This document shows, in pieces, positions 42,709 through 52,184 of a stretch of 64,000 bases of DNA. The stretch covers positions 1 to 64,000 of the forward strand of contig CAZGAV010000007.1 in NCBI GenBank assembly GCA_964523575.1, read 5' to 3'. Each line of letters starts with the position of its first letter. Positions within the stretch are counted from its first letter, which is position 1. Position numbers and translations under genes: made by a program. The stretch is from DAOUTW01 sp964523575 (GTDB lineage Bacteria > Zixibacteria > MSB-5A5 > GN15 > JAAZOE01). Under the pieces are notes generated by a model. That model was not told where the DNA came from. It was given only the letters and a program-made list of their open reading frames with translations, and did no database searches.

Positions 42709-44106
42709 TTGAAGCACTTGAACCCGGAAATATTGAAAATCGCGCTGGAGCCGCAAGTGGTAACCGGATCAGCTGAAACGGTGCAATTATTCAGCGGTCT
42801 GTCGATCGACACCCGGACGATCAAACCGGGTGAAATCTTCTTTGCCATCGTCGGCCATAAAAACGACGGCCATAAATTTATCTTCAAGGCCTTCGAGCAG
42901 GGAGCGGCGGCGGTGGTAATCAACCGCTCGCGCCTTGATGAGTATGCCGCCACGCCCCCGGGATTGATCTATGCGGTCGATGATACGCATGAAGCGTTGC
43001 TGAATCTGGCGGCCTATATAAGGCGGCGCACCGACGCCAGTTTTGCGGCTGTCACCGGGTCCAACGGCAAGACGACCACCAAGGAAATGTTCTATGCCAT
43101 AGCCAGCATCTGCCACAAGGCTTTCCGGTCACCCGGTAACTTGAATAATCTCTACGGCCTGCCGATTTCTCTGGGCCGGATGCCGGACGATATCGAATAC
43201 GCCATCTTTGAACTGGGCATCTCGGTCCCCGGTGAGATGACCCGTCTGGCGGCGGTCATCAAACCGGAACTGGCGGTGATTACCAATATCGGGCCGGCTC
43301 ATCTGGAAACCCTCAAGACCATCGAAAACGTCGTCAAAGCCAAATTCGAGTTGATCGATAACTTGCCGGTTGGCGCGGTGGTCGTCCTCAACACCGATGA
43401 CCCCCTGAGCATGGCCGAGGCGGCTCGCCGCCGGCTCGATTTTGTCGGTTTCGGTATCGAGCATGCCGCCGATTTCATGGCCGAAGAAATCCAGATGAAC
43501 AAAGATTTGGGATTGTCTTTCACTGTCAAGGGGCGGAAAATCGCTATCCCGGTTTATGGCCGGGTCAATGTCTATAACGCCCTGGCGGCTATTGCCGCCT
43601 CTTCCATCTGGGGATGCGGGCCGGATGAATGGGCCAGGGGGCTGGCCGGCTTTCGGCCGATCGATATGCGACTGGAACTTGAAAATTTCCACGGCCTCCA
43701 TCTGATGATCGACTGTTACAACGCCAACCCCGGATCGGTGACCAGCGCCCTGAATTCGCTCCGGGCCTTCGATACTTCCGGAAAAAAGACTGCTGTGTTA
43801 GGCGATATGCTTGAACTGGGGCCGGAGGCGCCGGATTTTCATTTTCGCGCCGGTCAGGAAGCGGCTCGGGCGGGCGTCGATTATCTGTTCTGTTTCGGCC
43901 CTGTATCGGCGCATATCGCGAAAGGAGCCCTGGCGGCCGGCATGGATGAGAAAACAGTATTTCATTTTACCGATCATCAGGAACTTCTCCATAAGCTCCT
44001 GGACGTGATCGCCAAAGGGGACCTGATACTGTGTAAGGGATCGCGCGGCATGGAACTGGAAAAAGTCGTAATCGGAATAAAAGGATCGGCTTTCAAGAAT
44101 AACTGA
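42709..44106 (+). CDS. murF: UDP-MurNAc-tripeptide:D-Ala-D-Ala ligase MurF
   Basis: Attaches D-Ala-D-Ala to complete the UDP-MurNAc pentapeptide. The N-terminal domain GLSIDTRTIKPGEIFFAIVG is typical. Central ATPase: VTGSNGKTTTKEMFYAI, SPGNLNNLYGLPISLG, ELGISVPGEMTRLA, ITNIGPAHLETLKTIENVVKAKFELID. C-terminal domain: DCYNANPGSVTSALNSL, AVLGDMLELG. The start is TTG, directly after the murE stop, with GGAG 5 bases upstream. Length of 465 residues is normal. mraY starts one base after the stop. Confidence 0.96.
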   Translation: MKHLNPEILKIALEPQVVTGSAETVQLFSGLSIDTRTIKPGEIFFAIVGHKNDGHKFIFKAFEQGAAAVVINRSRLDEYAATPPGLIYAVDDTHEALLNLAAYIRRRTDASFAAVTGSNGKTTTKEMFYAIASICHKAFRSPGNLNNLYGLPISLGRMPDDIEYAIFELGISVPGEMTRLAAVIKPELAVITNIGPAHLETLKTIENVVKAKFELIDNLPVGAVVVLNTDDPLSMAEAARRRLDFVGFGIEHAADFMAEEIQMNKDLGLSFTVKGRKIAIPVYGRVNVYNALAAIAASSIWGCGPDEWARGLAGFRPIDMRLELENFHGLHLMIDCYNANPGSVTSALNSLRAFDTSGKKTAVLGDMLELGPEAPDFHFRAGQEAARAGVDYLFCFGPVSAHIAKGALAAGMDEKTVFHFTDHQELLHKLLDVIAKGDLILCKGSRGMELEKVVIGIKGSAFKNN

Positions 44107-44107
44107 T

Positions 44108-45193
44108 ATGCTGTATTACCTGTTTCAATATTTGACGAAGTATATATCGGGACTCAACCTGTTCCGATATATCACGACCCGCGCGGCCGCGGCGGCCCTT
44201 ACCGCTCTGGTTATCTCCCTGATTTTCGGCCCCATGTTTCTGCGGATACTCCATCGTTTTCAGGTCAAGGAAAAGATTCGGGAAGAGGGACCTCAAACTC
44301 ATAAAGCCAAAGAAGGCACCCCGACTATGGGCGGTATCATGATTCTATTTTCCGTCCTCCTGCCGACCATCTTGTGGGCCGATCTGGCTAACCGTTTCAT
44401 CCTCCTGATCCTGATGGTCACGATCTGGATGGGCACTATCGGTTTCATGGATGATTTCCTGAAAGCCAAAAAGCGTCAACCGCGCGGACTGGTCGGGCGC
44501 AAGAAACTGGCCGGGCAGATATTGTGCGGCCTTTTATTCGGGTTGGTGTTGTATTATTTCCCGCCCGGCGGCGCCTTCTCGAGCGACACCAGTATCCCAT
44601 TCTTCAAAAATTATGTCCTCAAATTGGGGATTCTCTATATTCCGTTTATCATTTTCGTCATCACCGGCACCTCCAATGCCGTCAATCTCACCGACGGTCT
44701 CGACGGACTGGCTATAGGCCTTTCCGCCTTCTGCTTTATCGCTTTCGCCGGCCTGACTTATATCTCCGGACGCGCCGACTTCTCCTCATATCTGGCCATC
44801 GAGTACATGCCGGGTTCGAGCGAACTGGCCGTCTATTGCGCCGCCGTAATCGGCGCCTCGCTGGGCTTTCTATGGTTCAATGCGCCTCCGGCACAGGTCT
44901 TTATGGGTGATACCGGAGCTTTGGCTCTGGGGGGTGCCTTGGGTGCCATCGCTATTCTGATCAAAAAGGAATTGTTACTGGTAATCGTGGGCGGCGTATT
45001 TGTGGCCGAGGCTTTGTCGGTCATCCTGCAGGTGGCCTCCTATCGTCTCCGGACCAAACGGATATTCAAAATGGCGCCGCTTCACCATCACTTTGAACTT
45101 TTGGGGTGGAAAGAATCGAAAGTCGTCGTCCGTTTCTGGATCGTCGGCGCTATTTTCGCCCTGTTAACCCTGAGCACGTTGAAAATACGATGA
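44108..45193 (+). CDS. mraY: Phospho-N-acetylmuramoyl-pentapeptide transferase MraY
   Basis: Integral membrane enzyme forming lipid I from UDP-MurNAc-pentapeptide and undecaprenyl phosphate. Conserved catalytic segments are GTPTMGGIMI, GFMDDFLKAKKR (DD motif), NAVNLTDGLDGLAIG, FMGDTGALALGGALGA and APLHHHFELLGW (HHH motif). About ten membrane helices are visible. Length of 361 residues is exact for the family. Its stop overlaps murD by ATGA. Confidence 0.98.
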   Translation: MLYYLFQYLTKYISGLNLFRYITTRAAAAALTALVISLIFGPMFLRILHRFQVKEKIREEGPQTHKAKEGTPTMGGIMILFSVLLPTILWADLANRFILLILMVTIWMGTIGFMDDFLKAKKRQPRGLVGRKKLAGQILCGLLFGLVLYYFPPGGAFSSDTSIPFFKNYVLKLGILYIPFIIFVITGTSNAVNLTDGLDGLAIGLSAFCFIAFAGLTYISGRADFSSYLAIEYMPGSSELAVYCAAVIGASLGFLWFNAPPAQVFMGDTGALALGGALGAIAILIKKELLLVIVGGVFVAEALSVILQVASYRLRTKRIFKMAPLHHHFELLGWKESKVVVRFWIVGAIFALLTLSTLKIR

Positions 45194-46596
45194 ACCGAAT
45201 CGATCGCATAAAAGGCCGCAACATCGGCATTATCGGCATGGCCCGGTCGGGCGTGGCCGCCGCCCTGCTGGTATCGGAACTGGAAGGTATACCTTTTGTC
45301 TCCGATGTTCTGCCGTCCGAGGAATTGCAGGAAGTCCTGCCCCGACTGGAGGAACGGAAGATCGCTTATGAATGCGGTGGTCACAGCGACCGCCTGCTTC
45401 AATGCGATTTCCTGATTGTGTCTCCGGGGGTGATCGATACGCTTGACATTGTGCAAAAAGCGGCCATGGCCGGAATTCCGATCTTTTCGGAAATCGAACT
45501 GGCCTATTGGGTCTGTCAGGGCCGAATCCTGGCCGTCACCGGGTCGAACGGCAAGACCACGACCACCGCGCTCCTGGGCGAGATATGCAAAGCTTCCGGG
45601 AGACCGACGGTTGTCGGAGGCAACATCGGGACGCCGTTTTCCAAAGTGGCCCGCCGGGTTCACGAAGATGGTTTGGCCGTTATCGAGGTTTCGTCTTTCC
45701 AACTGGAACGGATCGAGCAATTCGCTCCCTATGTCGGCATCCTGCTGAACCTGACCCCGGATCATCTTGACCGATATAAATCATTTGACCGGTACTGCAA
45801 TGCCAAGTATCGGATGTTCGAGAATCAGACGGCCGATCATTATGCTGTTCTCAACGCCGACGACCCGGTCACCCAGACCCGCTCCTTTGACTATCGCAGT
45901 CATCAATTGGTTTTTTCCATAGATGAGAATAAATATTCTGACCAGACGGCGGAAGGCGTCCTGCAGAGGGGAGAGAGGCTTGTCGCCCGTTTGGCCGGGA
46001 AGGACATCGACATCATTGATATCAATCGCATACGCATTCCCGGACCGCATAACCGGGCCAATGCCGCCGCGGCGTCGGCGGCGGCCCTGGTATGCGGCAT
46101 CGAACCCGATACCATCGCGGCCGTTCTGGAACGTTTTGCCGGTGTTGAACATCGTCTGGAAGACGTCGCCGTGATCGGGGGAGTGCGTTTTGTCAACGAT
46201 TCCAAGGGAACCAACGTCGATGCCGTCATCGTGGCCCTCAAATCCATGACCGGCCGGGTCAACCTGATTGCCGGCGGGCGCGACAAAGAAGGCGATTTCA
46301 CCAGACTTCTCCCGGAAGCCAAAGGCAAAGTGGAAAACCTGATTCTTCTGGGCGAGGCCAAAGATAAAATATTCGAACAGATGGGTCGGCATATCCCGGT
46401 CGTCATGGCGACCACCATGCTCGATGCCGTAACCAAGGCTTTTGAACTGTCGCATTCCGGTGATACCGTTCTGCTTTCGCCGGGTTGCGCCAGTTTCGAT
46501 ATGTACCGGAATTTCGAGGAGCGGGGAAAAGATTTCAAGAGTATCGTGGCCAAACTGAAAAATGGAAAAGGAAGCGGGACAACCGTTGAGGCGTAA
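45190..46596 (+). CDS. murD: UDP-MurNAc-L-alanine:D-glutamate ligase MurD
   Basis: Adds D-Glu to UDP-MurNAc-L-Ala. The N-terminal Rossmann segment is GRNIGIIGMARSGVAAALL. ATP site: LAVTGSNGKTTTTALLGEI. Other motifs: VVGGNIGTPFS, IEVSSFQLERIEQFAPYV, LNLTPDHLDRYKSF (with YCNAKYRMFENQ), GPHNRANAAAA, VNDSKGTNVDAVI and LLSPGCASFDMYRNFEERG. The ATG 45190 overlaps the end of mraY and gives 468 residues. Confidence 0.96.
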   Translation: MNRIDRIKGRNIGIIGMARSGVAAALLVSELEGIPFVSDVLPSEELQEVLPRLEERKIAYECGGHSDRLLQCDFLIVSPGVIDTLDIVQKAAMAGIPIFSEIELAYWVCQGRILAVTGSNGKTTTTALLGEICKASGRPTVVGGNIGTPFSKVARRVHEDGLAVIEVSSFQLERIEQFAPYVGILLNLTPDHLDRYKSFDRYCNAKYRMFENQTADHYAVLNADDPVTQTRSFDYRSHQLVFSIDENKYSDQTAEGVLQRGERLVARLAGKDIDIIDINRIRIPGPHNRANAAAASAAALVCGIEPDTIAAVLERFAGVEHRLEDVAVIGGVRFVNDSKGTNVDAVIVALKSMTGRVNLIAGGRDKEGDFTRLLPEAKGKVENLILLGEAKDKIFEQMGRHIPVVMATTMLDAVTKAFELSHSGDTVLLSPGCASFDMYRNFEERGKDFKSIVAKLKNGKGSGTTVEA

Positions 46597-47692
46597 AGAC
46601 CAAAATATCGATTTTCTGTTGTTTCTGATGGTTGCGGCGCTGATCCTGATCGGCACCGTCATGGTCTATTCGTCGTCGAGCGCTATCGCCGACGGCAGTG
46701 AAAAATTTTCCAGTCACGCCTTCTTTCTCAAGCGGCAACTGATCTGGCTTTGTCTGGCTTTTGTAACCATGCTGATCACCGCCAGTATCAATCTTGATCA
46801 CATCCGCCGCCTGATCGTGCCCGCCATGCTGGCCAGCTTCCTCCTGCTGGTGGTCGTCTTCTTGACGCCCCAGATTCGTGACACTCATCGCTGGCTGTCA
46901 GTGGGACCGATTACCCTGCAACCCTCGGAACTGTTTAAATTCATGCTGGTCTTTTATCTGGCTCATTCTCTCTCCCAAAAGGGCCGCCATCTGGACGACG
47001 TCCGTTCCTATCTCTGGCCTTATGGCCCGATCATAGGCCTCGGCGCCCTCCTGATTATTCTCGAACCCGATCTCGGATCGGTGCTCGTTCTGGGAGCCAC
47101 GGCTATTCTGATCCTGTTTCTGGCCGGAGCCCGCCTGACCCATATGGTCCTGGCTATTGGCAGTTCGTCGCTGGCCGTCTATCTTCTGGTCTTTGTCCTC
47201 GGCTATAAAAAATCCCGGGTGGACAGTTATCTGGCCTCGCTGGCCGATCCCATGCAAGCTCCCCATCAGGTCAAACAGGCGATTCTGTCGCTGGCCAACG
47301 GCGGCATTTTTGGAGTCGGTTTGGGAAACGGCGTGTTCAAACAATTTTTCCTGCCCGAGCCTCATACCGATTTCATCTTCGCCTCGATCGGCGAAGAACT
47401 GGGTTTGCTGGGTCTGACAATTACGCTGGCCCTGTTGCTGGGCGTTATCTGGCGCGGCCTTAAAATCGCATCGCGGCAGGATGACCGTTATCGCTTCCTG
47501 CTGGCGACCGGCCTCACGGTCTGTCTGGCGGTCAATATCATCATCAATATCGCCGTCGTTCTGGGCATGATTCCGACGACCGGGCTGACCCTTCCTTTCT
47601 TAAGTTATGGTGGTTCCTCGCTGGTCATGTCATCGGCTGCCATCGGCGTCCTCCTCAATCTCTCGCGGGGGAAAGCGAGGCCGGTATGGTGA
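46562..47692 (+). CDS. ftsW: Septal peptidoglycan polymerase FtsW (SEDS family)
   Basis: SEDS glycosyltransferase that works with FtsI in septal wall synthesis. Multiple membrane helices; family motifs are GTVMVYSSSS, FFLKRQLIWL, LGGS-type loop DTHRWLSVGPITLQPSELFKFML, ILEPDLGSVLVL, LANGGIFGVGLGNGVFKQFFLPEPHTDFIFASIGEELGLLG and TTGLTLPFLSYGGSSL. Length of 376 residues is usual. The ATG lies inside the end of murD without a clear ribosome binding site; a TTG at 46586 is an alternative start. Confidence 0.95.
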   Translation: MEKEAGQPLRRKDQNIDFLLFLMVAALILIGTVMVYSSSSAIADGSEKFSSHAFFLKRQLIWLCLAFVTMLITASINLDHIRRLIVPAMLASFLLLVVVFLTPQIRDTHRWLSVGPITLQPSELFKFMLVFYLAHSLSQKGRHLDDVRSYLWPYGPIIGLGALLIILEPDLGSVLVLGATAILILFLAGARLTHMVLAIGSSSLAVYLLVFVLGYKKSRVDSYLASLADPMQAPHQVKQAILSLANGGIFGVGLGNGVFKQFFLPEPHTDFIFASIGEELGLLGLTITLALLLGVIWRGLKIASRQDDRYRFLLATGLTVCLAVNIIINIAVVLGMIPTTGLTLPFLSYGGSSLVMSSAAIGVLLNLSRGKARPVW

Positions 47693-48816
47693 GGGCTTTG
47701 TTTGCAGGAGGCGGCACCGGCGGACATCTGTTCCCGGCCATCGCCATCGCGCAGGAGATGACGGCTCAGGATCCCCGATGCCGGATCGAATTTATCGGCA
47801 CCCGTTATGGGATCGAATATCGGATGCAGGATACTCTTGGTTATCCCCTGAATACCATCGCCATCCGTGGACTTTCCCGGAAACTGTCTCTGTCCCTGCT
47901 GGCTTTCCCCTTCCGGCTGATAATCTCGATTTTCCAGTCGTTGCGACTGTGCGCCCGCTTCAAACCGGATGTGGTTATCGGCACCGGCGGCTATGTGGCC
48001 GGACCGGCCATTATCGCGGCGGCCATCAAGGGCATCCCCCGGGTATTGCAGGAACAAAACAGTTTTCCCGGATTGGTGACTCGCAAAATGGCGACCCGCA
48101 CCAATATGATTTTCACCGCCTACAAGAAAGCCGAAGAATATCTGCCCTCGGGCGTGACCTGCAAACGGCTGGGTAATCCGATCCGTCGTTCGGTGATCTC
48201 GGGTGATCGGGCCGAGGCTATCAGGAAACTGGGCCTCGAAAACGACCGCAAAACGATTCTGATTCTGGGCGGCTCCCAGGGCGCGTCCCGAATAAATCAG
48301 GCGGTTTTGAAAAGCTTGCCGCATCTTGATGACAAGATGCAGTTAATCTGGCAATGCGGGAAAAGGGATTACAAGGATGTGGCCGCACGGCTAAACAAAA
48401 AGGAATTTGTAATTTCCCTTTTCCCGTTTTCAAATGAAATGCAGGCTGTCTATGCCGCGGCTGATCTGGCCATAGCTCGGGCCGGCGCTTTGACCATCGC
48501 CGAGCTGACCGCCTGCGGCATTCCCTCGATTCTGATACCATACCCTTATGCCACGGTCGACCATCAGACACATAACGCCGCCGAGGTTCTGGCGGCCGGC
48601 GCTGCCGAAGTGGTTCGCGACGCCGACCTGGACGGAATCGAAATTTTAAAAATGGCGGTAGATATTATGCGCTCCGACCGCCTTGAAACCATGCGAAAAG
48701 CCGCGCGTTCTCTGGGACGCCCTGAGGCGGCGGCCGATATCGCCCGTGAAATTTTGCATCTTGCCGGATATGAAAGGACTCAAATTGATTCAAACCATCA
48801 AGACGGCGCCGATTGA
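47686..48816 (+). CDS. murG: Lipid II synthase MurG (N-acetylglucosaminyltransferase)
   Basis: Transfers GlcNAc from UDP-GlcNAc to lipid I on the cytoplasmic face of the inner membrane. GT28 family: FAGGGTGGHLFPAIAIAQEM (glycine loop 1), FIGTRYGIEYRM, KPDVVIGTGGYVAGPAIIAA, QEQNSFPGLVTRKMA, LGNPIR, ILGGSQGASRINQA (glycine loop 2), AIARAGALTIAELTACGIPSILIPYPYATVDHQTHNA (UDP-GlcNAc site). 376 residues. The start overlaps the stop of ftsW; a ribosome binding site is hidden in ftsW. Confidence 0.97.
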   Translation: MVRALFAGGGTGGHLFPAIAIAQEMTAQDPRCRIEFIGTRYGIEYRMQDTLGYPLNTIAIRGLSRKLSLSLLAFPFRLIISIFQSLRLCARFKPDVVIGTGGYVAGPAIIAAAIKGIPRVLQEQNSFPGLVTRKMATRTNMIFTAYKKAEEYLPSGVTCKRLGNPIRRSVISGDRAEAIRKLGLENDRKTILILGGSQGASRINQAVLKSLPHLDDKMQLIWQCGKRDYKDVAARLNKKEFVISLFPFSNEMQAVYAAADLAIARAGALTIAELTACGIPSILIPYPYATVDHQTHNAAEVLAAGAAEVVRDADLDGIEILKMAVDIMRSDRLETMRKAARSLGRPEAAADIAREILHLAGYERTQIDSNHQDGAD

Positions 48817-48835
48817 GCAATTTGGAAGATCGAAT

Positions 48836-50218
48836 ATGATATTTGCAAAATATAAAAATCTGCATTTCGTCGGCATAGGCGGAGCCGGGATGTCGGGGAT
48901 GGCCAAAATCCTCCATAACCTGGGCTACAATATCTCCGGTTCGGACAACACGCCCACGGAAGTGACTGAGCATCTGGAATCTCTTGGCATTCGAGTCTAT
49001 TCCGGACACAGCGCTCAGCAGGTGGCCGGGGCCGATCTGGTGGTTATCTCGTCGGCCGTCAACGAATCCAACCCGGAAGTGGCCGAGGCCCTTGAGCGGG
49101 GCATACCGGTCATTAAGCGGGCCGAGATGCTCGGTGAACTGATGCGTCTAAAATTTTCTGTCGGTATCGCCGGTTCGCACGGCAAAACGACGACCACGGC
49201 CATGCTGGGGAAAATCCTTTCTAAGACGGCTCTCGATCCGACCGTCCTCATCGGCGGACGGGCGGTGGAGTCCGATTCCGGCGGTCTTCTCGGCAAGGGC
49301 GATATCATGGTCGCCGAGGCCGATGAATTCGATCGTTCCTTTCTTAAAATGTTTCCGACCATTGCGGTCATAACTAATATTGAGGAAGACCATCTCGACT
49401 GCTACGATGACCTCGATGATCTGCTGGCGACCTTCGCCCAGTATATCAGCCGGGTACCGTTCTATGGCTCGGTCGTGATTCCCGATTTCGACCGCAATGT
49501 CGCCCGCATCCGCGACGGTATCAAGCGCCCGGTCGTCACTTTCGGTTTCGATCCCACAGCCGATATCCGGGCCGAAAACATTGTTTTCACCGGCTATGGA
49601 TCGCGCTTCGATCTGATCGTCCGGGGCCAATCACGGGGCACCTTGTCCCTGCGTATTCCGGGCCGTTTCAATATCGCCAACGCCCTGGCGGCGGCTGCGG
49701 CGGCGCTGGAGATAGACGTTCCGATGACCGCTATCGAAGAAGGCTTGCGGGAATTCCGCGGCGTCGGACGACGTTTCGAAATCGTCGGCCAGGCTCGGGG
49801 AGTCACTGTCGTCGACGACTACGCCCATCACCCCAGCGAAGTGGCCGCGACCCTCGATGGCATTCACGAGACCAAACCGGATAATGCCGGAAAGATAATC
49901 GCCGTTTTTCAACCGCATCTTTTCAGCCGCACCCGGGATTTCTACCGGCAGTTTGCTGAGGCTTTACATCACGCCGATCTGGCTCTGGTCGTGGATATTT
50001 ACCCGGCGCGGGAAAAACCGATTCCAGGAATCACGGCGGCTATGATCGCCGATTACGCCGAATCGATTGGATATAAAAATGTCAGATATATCGGACTCAA
50101 GGAAAACGCCATAGAGGAAGCGGCCGGTGTGGCCCATGAGGGCGATCTGATTATCACTATGGGTGCGGGCGATATCTTTCGCATTAACGGCAAACTTATC
50201 AAGAAACTCAGCGAGTGA
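48836..50218 (+). CDS. murC: UDP-N-acetylmuramate:L-alanine ligase MurC
   Basis: Adds L-Ala to UDP-MurNAc, the first peptide-forming step. N-terminal Rossmann: HFVGIGGAGMSGMAKIL. ATP site: GIAGSHGKTTTTAMLGKIL. Other motifs: VAEADEFDRSFLKMFP, ITNIEEDHLDCYDDLDDL, GRFNIANALAAAAAAL, FRGVGRRFEIVG, VVDDYAHHPSEVAATL and FQPHLFSRTRDF. The ATG 48836 has GGAAG upstream; longer frames are the end of murG. 460 residues is the normal length. The stop overlaps the ftsQ-like gene. murB, which usually follows in dcw clusters, is absent. Confidence 0.97.
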   Translation: MIFAKYKNLHFVGIGGAGMSGMAKILHNLGYNISGSDNTPTEVTEHLESLGIRVYSGHSAQQVAGADLVVISSAVNESNPEVAEALERGIPVIKRAEMLGELMRLKFSVGIAGSHGKTTTTAMLGKILSKTALDPTVLIGGRAVESDSGGLLGKGDIMVAEADEFDRSFLKMFPTIAVITNIEEDHLDCYDDLDDLLATFAQYISRVPFYGSVVIPDFDRNVARIRDGIKRPVVTFGFDPTADIRAENIVFTGYGSRFDLIVRGQSRGTLSLRIPGRFNIANALAAAAAALEIDVPMTAIEEGLREFRGVGRRFEIVGQARGVTVVDDYAHHPSEVAATLDGIHETKPDNAGKIIAVFQPHLFSRTRDFYRQFAEALHHADLALVVDIYPAREKPIPGITAAMIADYAESIGYKNVRYIGLKENAIEEAAGVAHEGDLIITMGAGDIFRINGKLIKKLSE

Positions 50219-50925
50219 TTGTTGTGGGTATCAGAAAAAAATACTGGTGGTATCTGGCGGCGACGGTGATGATGACCGGGCTGATGGCTTTCGTCCAACT
50301 GTCGCCGGTTTTTGCGGTTCGCCGGACCGAGATCCGGGGACCCTTCGCCGAAAAACTGGATAAATATTCCAATGAATGCCTGCGGTCGGGCGAAAACCTC
50401 TTTCGACTCGACCGCAAAGCTCTGGCCGGTCAGATGCTCACCTCCGACAAGGTCGAAAAAGTGTATTTGTCGTATTCCCTGCCCCATGGTCTTTGCGCCG
50501 AGGTCAATCGCTTCGATCCGGCCGCGCTGGTTTTGATTGACGGCCTCTATGGCCTCGATTGTCATTGCCGGCTTCTACCCTTCGATTCGGCCTGGAAAAA
50601 CATCGACCTGCCGATTTTGACAGGATTAAAAAATTGCCGACTGTTCAAGACCCCGCCCGATTTCAGGCTGGCGGGAGTGATGTCGGGGCTCCTCGAAATC
50701 AAGGATAATATGCCTGAATTGTACCGGCAGATCGCGGAAATAGATTTTTCGGATAACGTGTATGTCAGCATCTATCTCACGACCGGGACCGACCGTTACC
50801 TGGCTACCACCCGGGATTTCACGGCTCAACTGATAAAACTGGACATCGCCCGACGGACGGTGACCCGGTCGGATAATGGATGCTACAATTTGTCATATGA
50901 CGGGTTGGTTATCAGGCAGAGGTAA
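50215..50925 (+). CDS. ftsQ: FtsQ/DivIB-like division protein
   Basis: Bitopic protein: short cytoplasmic tail (RKKYW), one membrane helix (YLAATVMMTGLMAFVQLSPVF), then a POTRA-like segment beginning VRRTEIRGPFAEKLDKY, and a second domain with TDRYLATTRDFTAQL. The position between murC and ftsA, size of 236 residues and topology identify it as FtsQ, which recruits FtsB/FtsL in the periplasm; the sequence itself is divergent. The start is GTG 50215, overlapping murC by 4 bases. ftsA starts 12 bases after its stop. Confidence 0.78.
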   Translation: MIVVGIRKKYWWYLAATVMMTGLMAFVQLSPVFAVRRTEIRGPFAEKLDKYSNECLRSGENLFRLDRKALAGQMLTSDKVEKVYLSYSLPHGLCAEVNRFDPAALVLIDGLYGLDCHCRLLPFDSAWKNIDLPILTGLKNCRLFKTPPDFRLAGVMSGLLEIKDNMPELYRQIAEIDFSDNVYVSIYLTTGTDRYLATTRDFTAQLIKLDIARRTVTRSDNGCYNLSYDGLVIRQR

Positions 50926-50937
50926 TAAAGGAGAGGC

Positions 50938-52161
50938 ATGTCGCAAACACGAATAATAACCGGCCTCGATATCGGGACCACCAAGACGGCCGCCATCATC
51001 GCCGAAATCGAACCGGGCGAAGAAACGCCCCGGCTGGTCGGCCTGGGCATGGTGCCTTCGGAAGGCATTCGCCGCGGCGTCGTGGTCGATCTCGAAAAGA
51101 CTGTCCGTTCCATTTCCAAGGCAATTTCCGACGCCGAGTTGATGGCCGGGGTTGACGTGGAGCATGTCATCGCCGGCATGGCCGGCGACCATATTCGCTC
51201 CATCAACTCGCATGGAGTGATTGCCGTATCGCGGAGCGACAATGAAATTACCGAAACCGATGTCGAACGTGTCATCGCCGCCGCCCGCGCCGTCGCCATC
51301 CCTGCCGACCGCGAGATTATCCATGTTTTGCCTCAGGAATTTATCATCGATGAGCAGACCGGCATCAAGGTTCCGGTCGGGATGTCGGGCGTCCGCCTCG
51401 AAGCCGAAGTGCATATCGTCACCGCCGCCGCCACCGCCGTCCGCAATATATATCGGGCCATCAATCGTTGCGAACTGGAGGTTGAGGCCCTGGTGCTCGA
51501 ATCGCTGGCTTCGAGTTATGCCCTGTTAACCGACGAGGAGCAGGAACTGGGCGTGGCCGTTGTCGACATCGGCGGCGGTACCGCCGACGTCGCCGTCTAT
51601 TTCGACAGTTCCATCCGCTATACCTCGACCGTTCCTCTGGGCGGCAAAAACGTCACCAATGACATCGCCATCGGTCTGCGGACGCCGATCGATCAGGCGG
51701 AAGATATAAAAATCAAGTATGGGGCGGCCATACCGTCGCTGGTGGACGCCGACGAGATGATTTCCGTACCGGGGGTCGGCACCCGTTCGACCCGCGATAT
51801 TTCGCGCAACGTCCTGGCCTCGATTATCGGCCCGCGCATGGAAGAAATCCTGACGATGGCCCAGCGGGAGATCAAGAAAGCCAATTATCCCGAAACCCTG
51901 GCCGCCGGCGTGGTTCTGACCGGCGGCGGGTCTCTGATGCCCGGAACCATAGAGATGGCCGAACAAATTTTCGACATGCCGGTCAAGATCGGTATCCCCC
52001 GGGGCTTCGACGGACTGACCGATATGGCCGATTCACCTATCCACGCCACCGGAATCGGACTGATACAGTACGGCGTCCGGCACGGTGAGGAAGTGGCGCG
52101 CAAAAGCAAAACCAGGGGAATCCTGAGAAAAATTGAAAAATGGTTTAACGAACATTTTTAA
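50938..52161 (+). CDS. ftsA: Cell division protein FtsA
   Basis: Actin-like ATPase that tethers FtsZ to the membrane. Phosphate 1 motif: GLDIGTTKTAAII. The 1C/SHS2 domain lies around MVPSEGIRRGVVVDLEKT and VIAGMAGDHIRSINSHG. Phosphate 2: VVDIGGGTADVAVYF. Adenosine motif: GVVLTGGGSLMPG. The C-terminal RKSKTRGILRKIEKWFNEHF is a basic amphipathic helix for membrane binding. GGAG precedes the ATG. 407 residues, normal. ftsZ starts 23 bases after the stop. Confidence 0.97.
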   Translation: MSQTRIITGLDIGTTKTAAIIAEIEPGEETPRLVGLGMVPSEGIRRGVVVDLEKTVRSISKAISDAELMAGVDVEHVIAGMAGDHIRSINSHGVIAVSRSDNEITETDVERVIAAARAVAIPADREIIHVLPQEFIIDEQTGIKVPVGMSGVRLEAEVHIVTAAATAVRNIYRAINRCELEVEALVLESLASSYALLTDEEQELGVAVVDIGGGTADVAVYFDSSIRYTSTVPLGGKNVTNDIAIGLRTPIDQAEDIKIKYGAAIPSLVDADEMISVPGVGTRSTRDISRNVLASIIGPRMEEILTMAQREIKKANYPETLAAGVVLTGGGSLMPGTIEMAEQIFDMPVKIGIPRGFDGLTDMADSPIHATGIGLIQYGVRHGEEVARKSKTRGILRKIEKWFNEHF

Positions 52162-52184
52162 TAGAGCTTTATGAGGAGGATGCT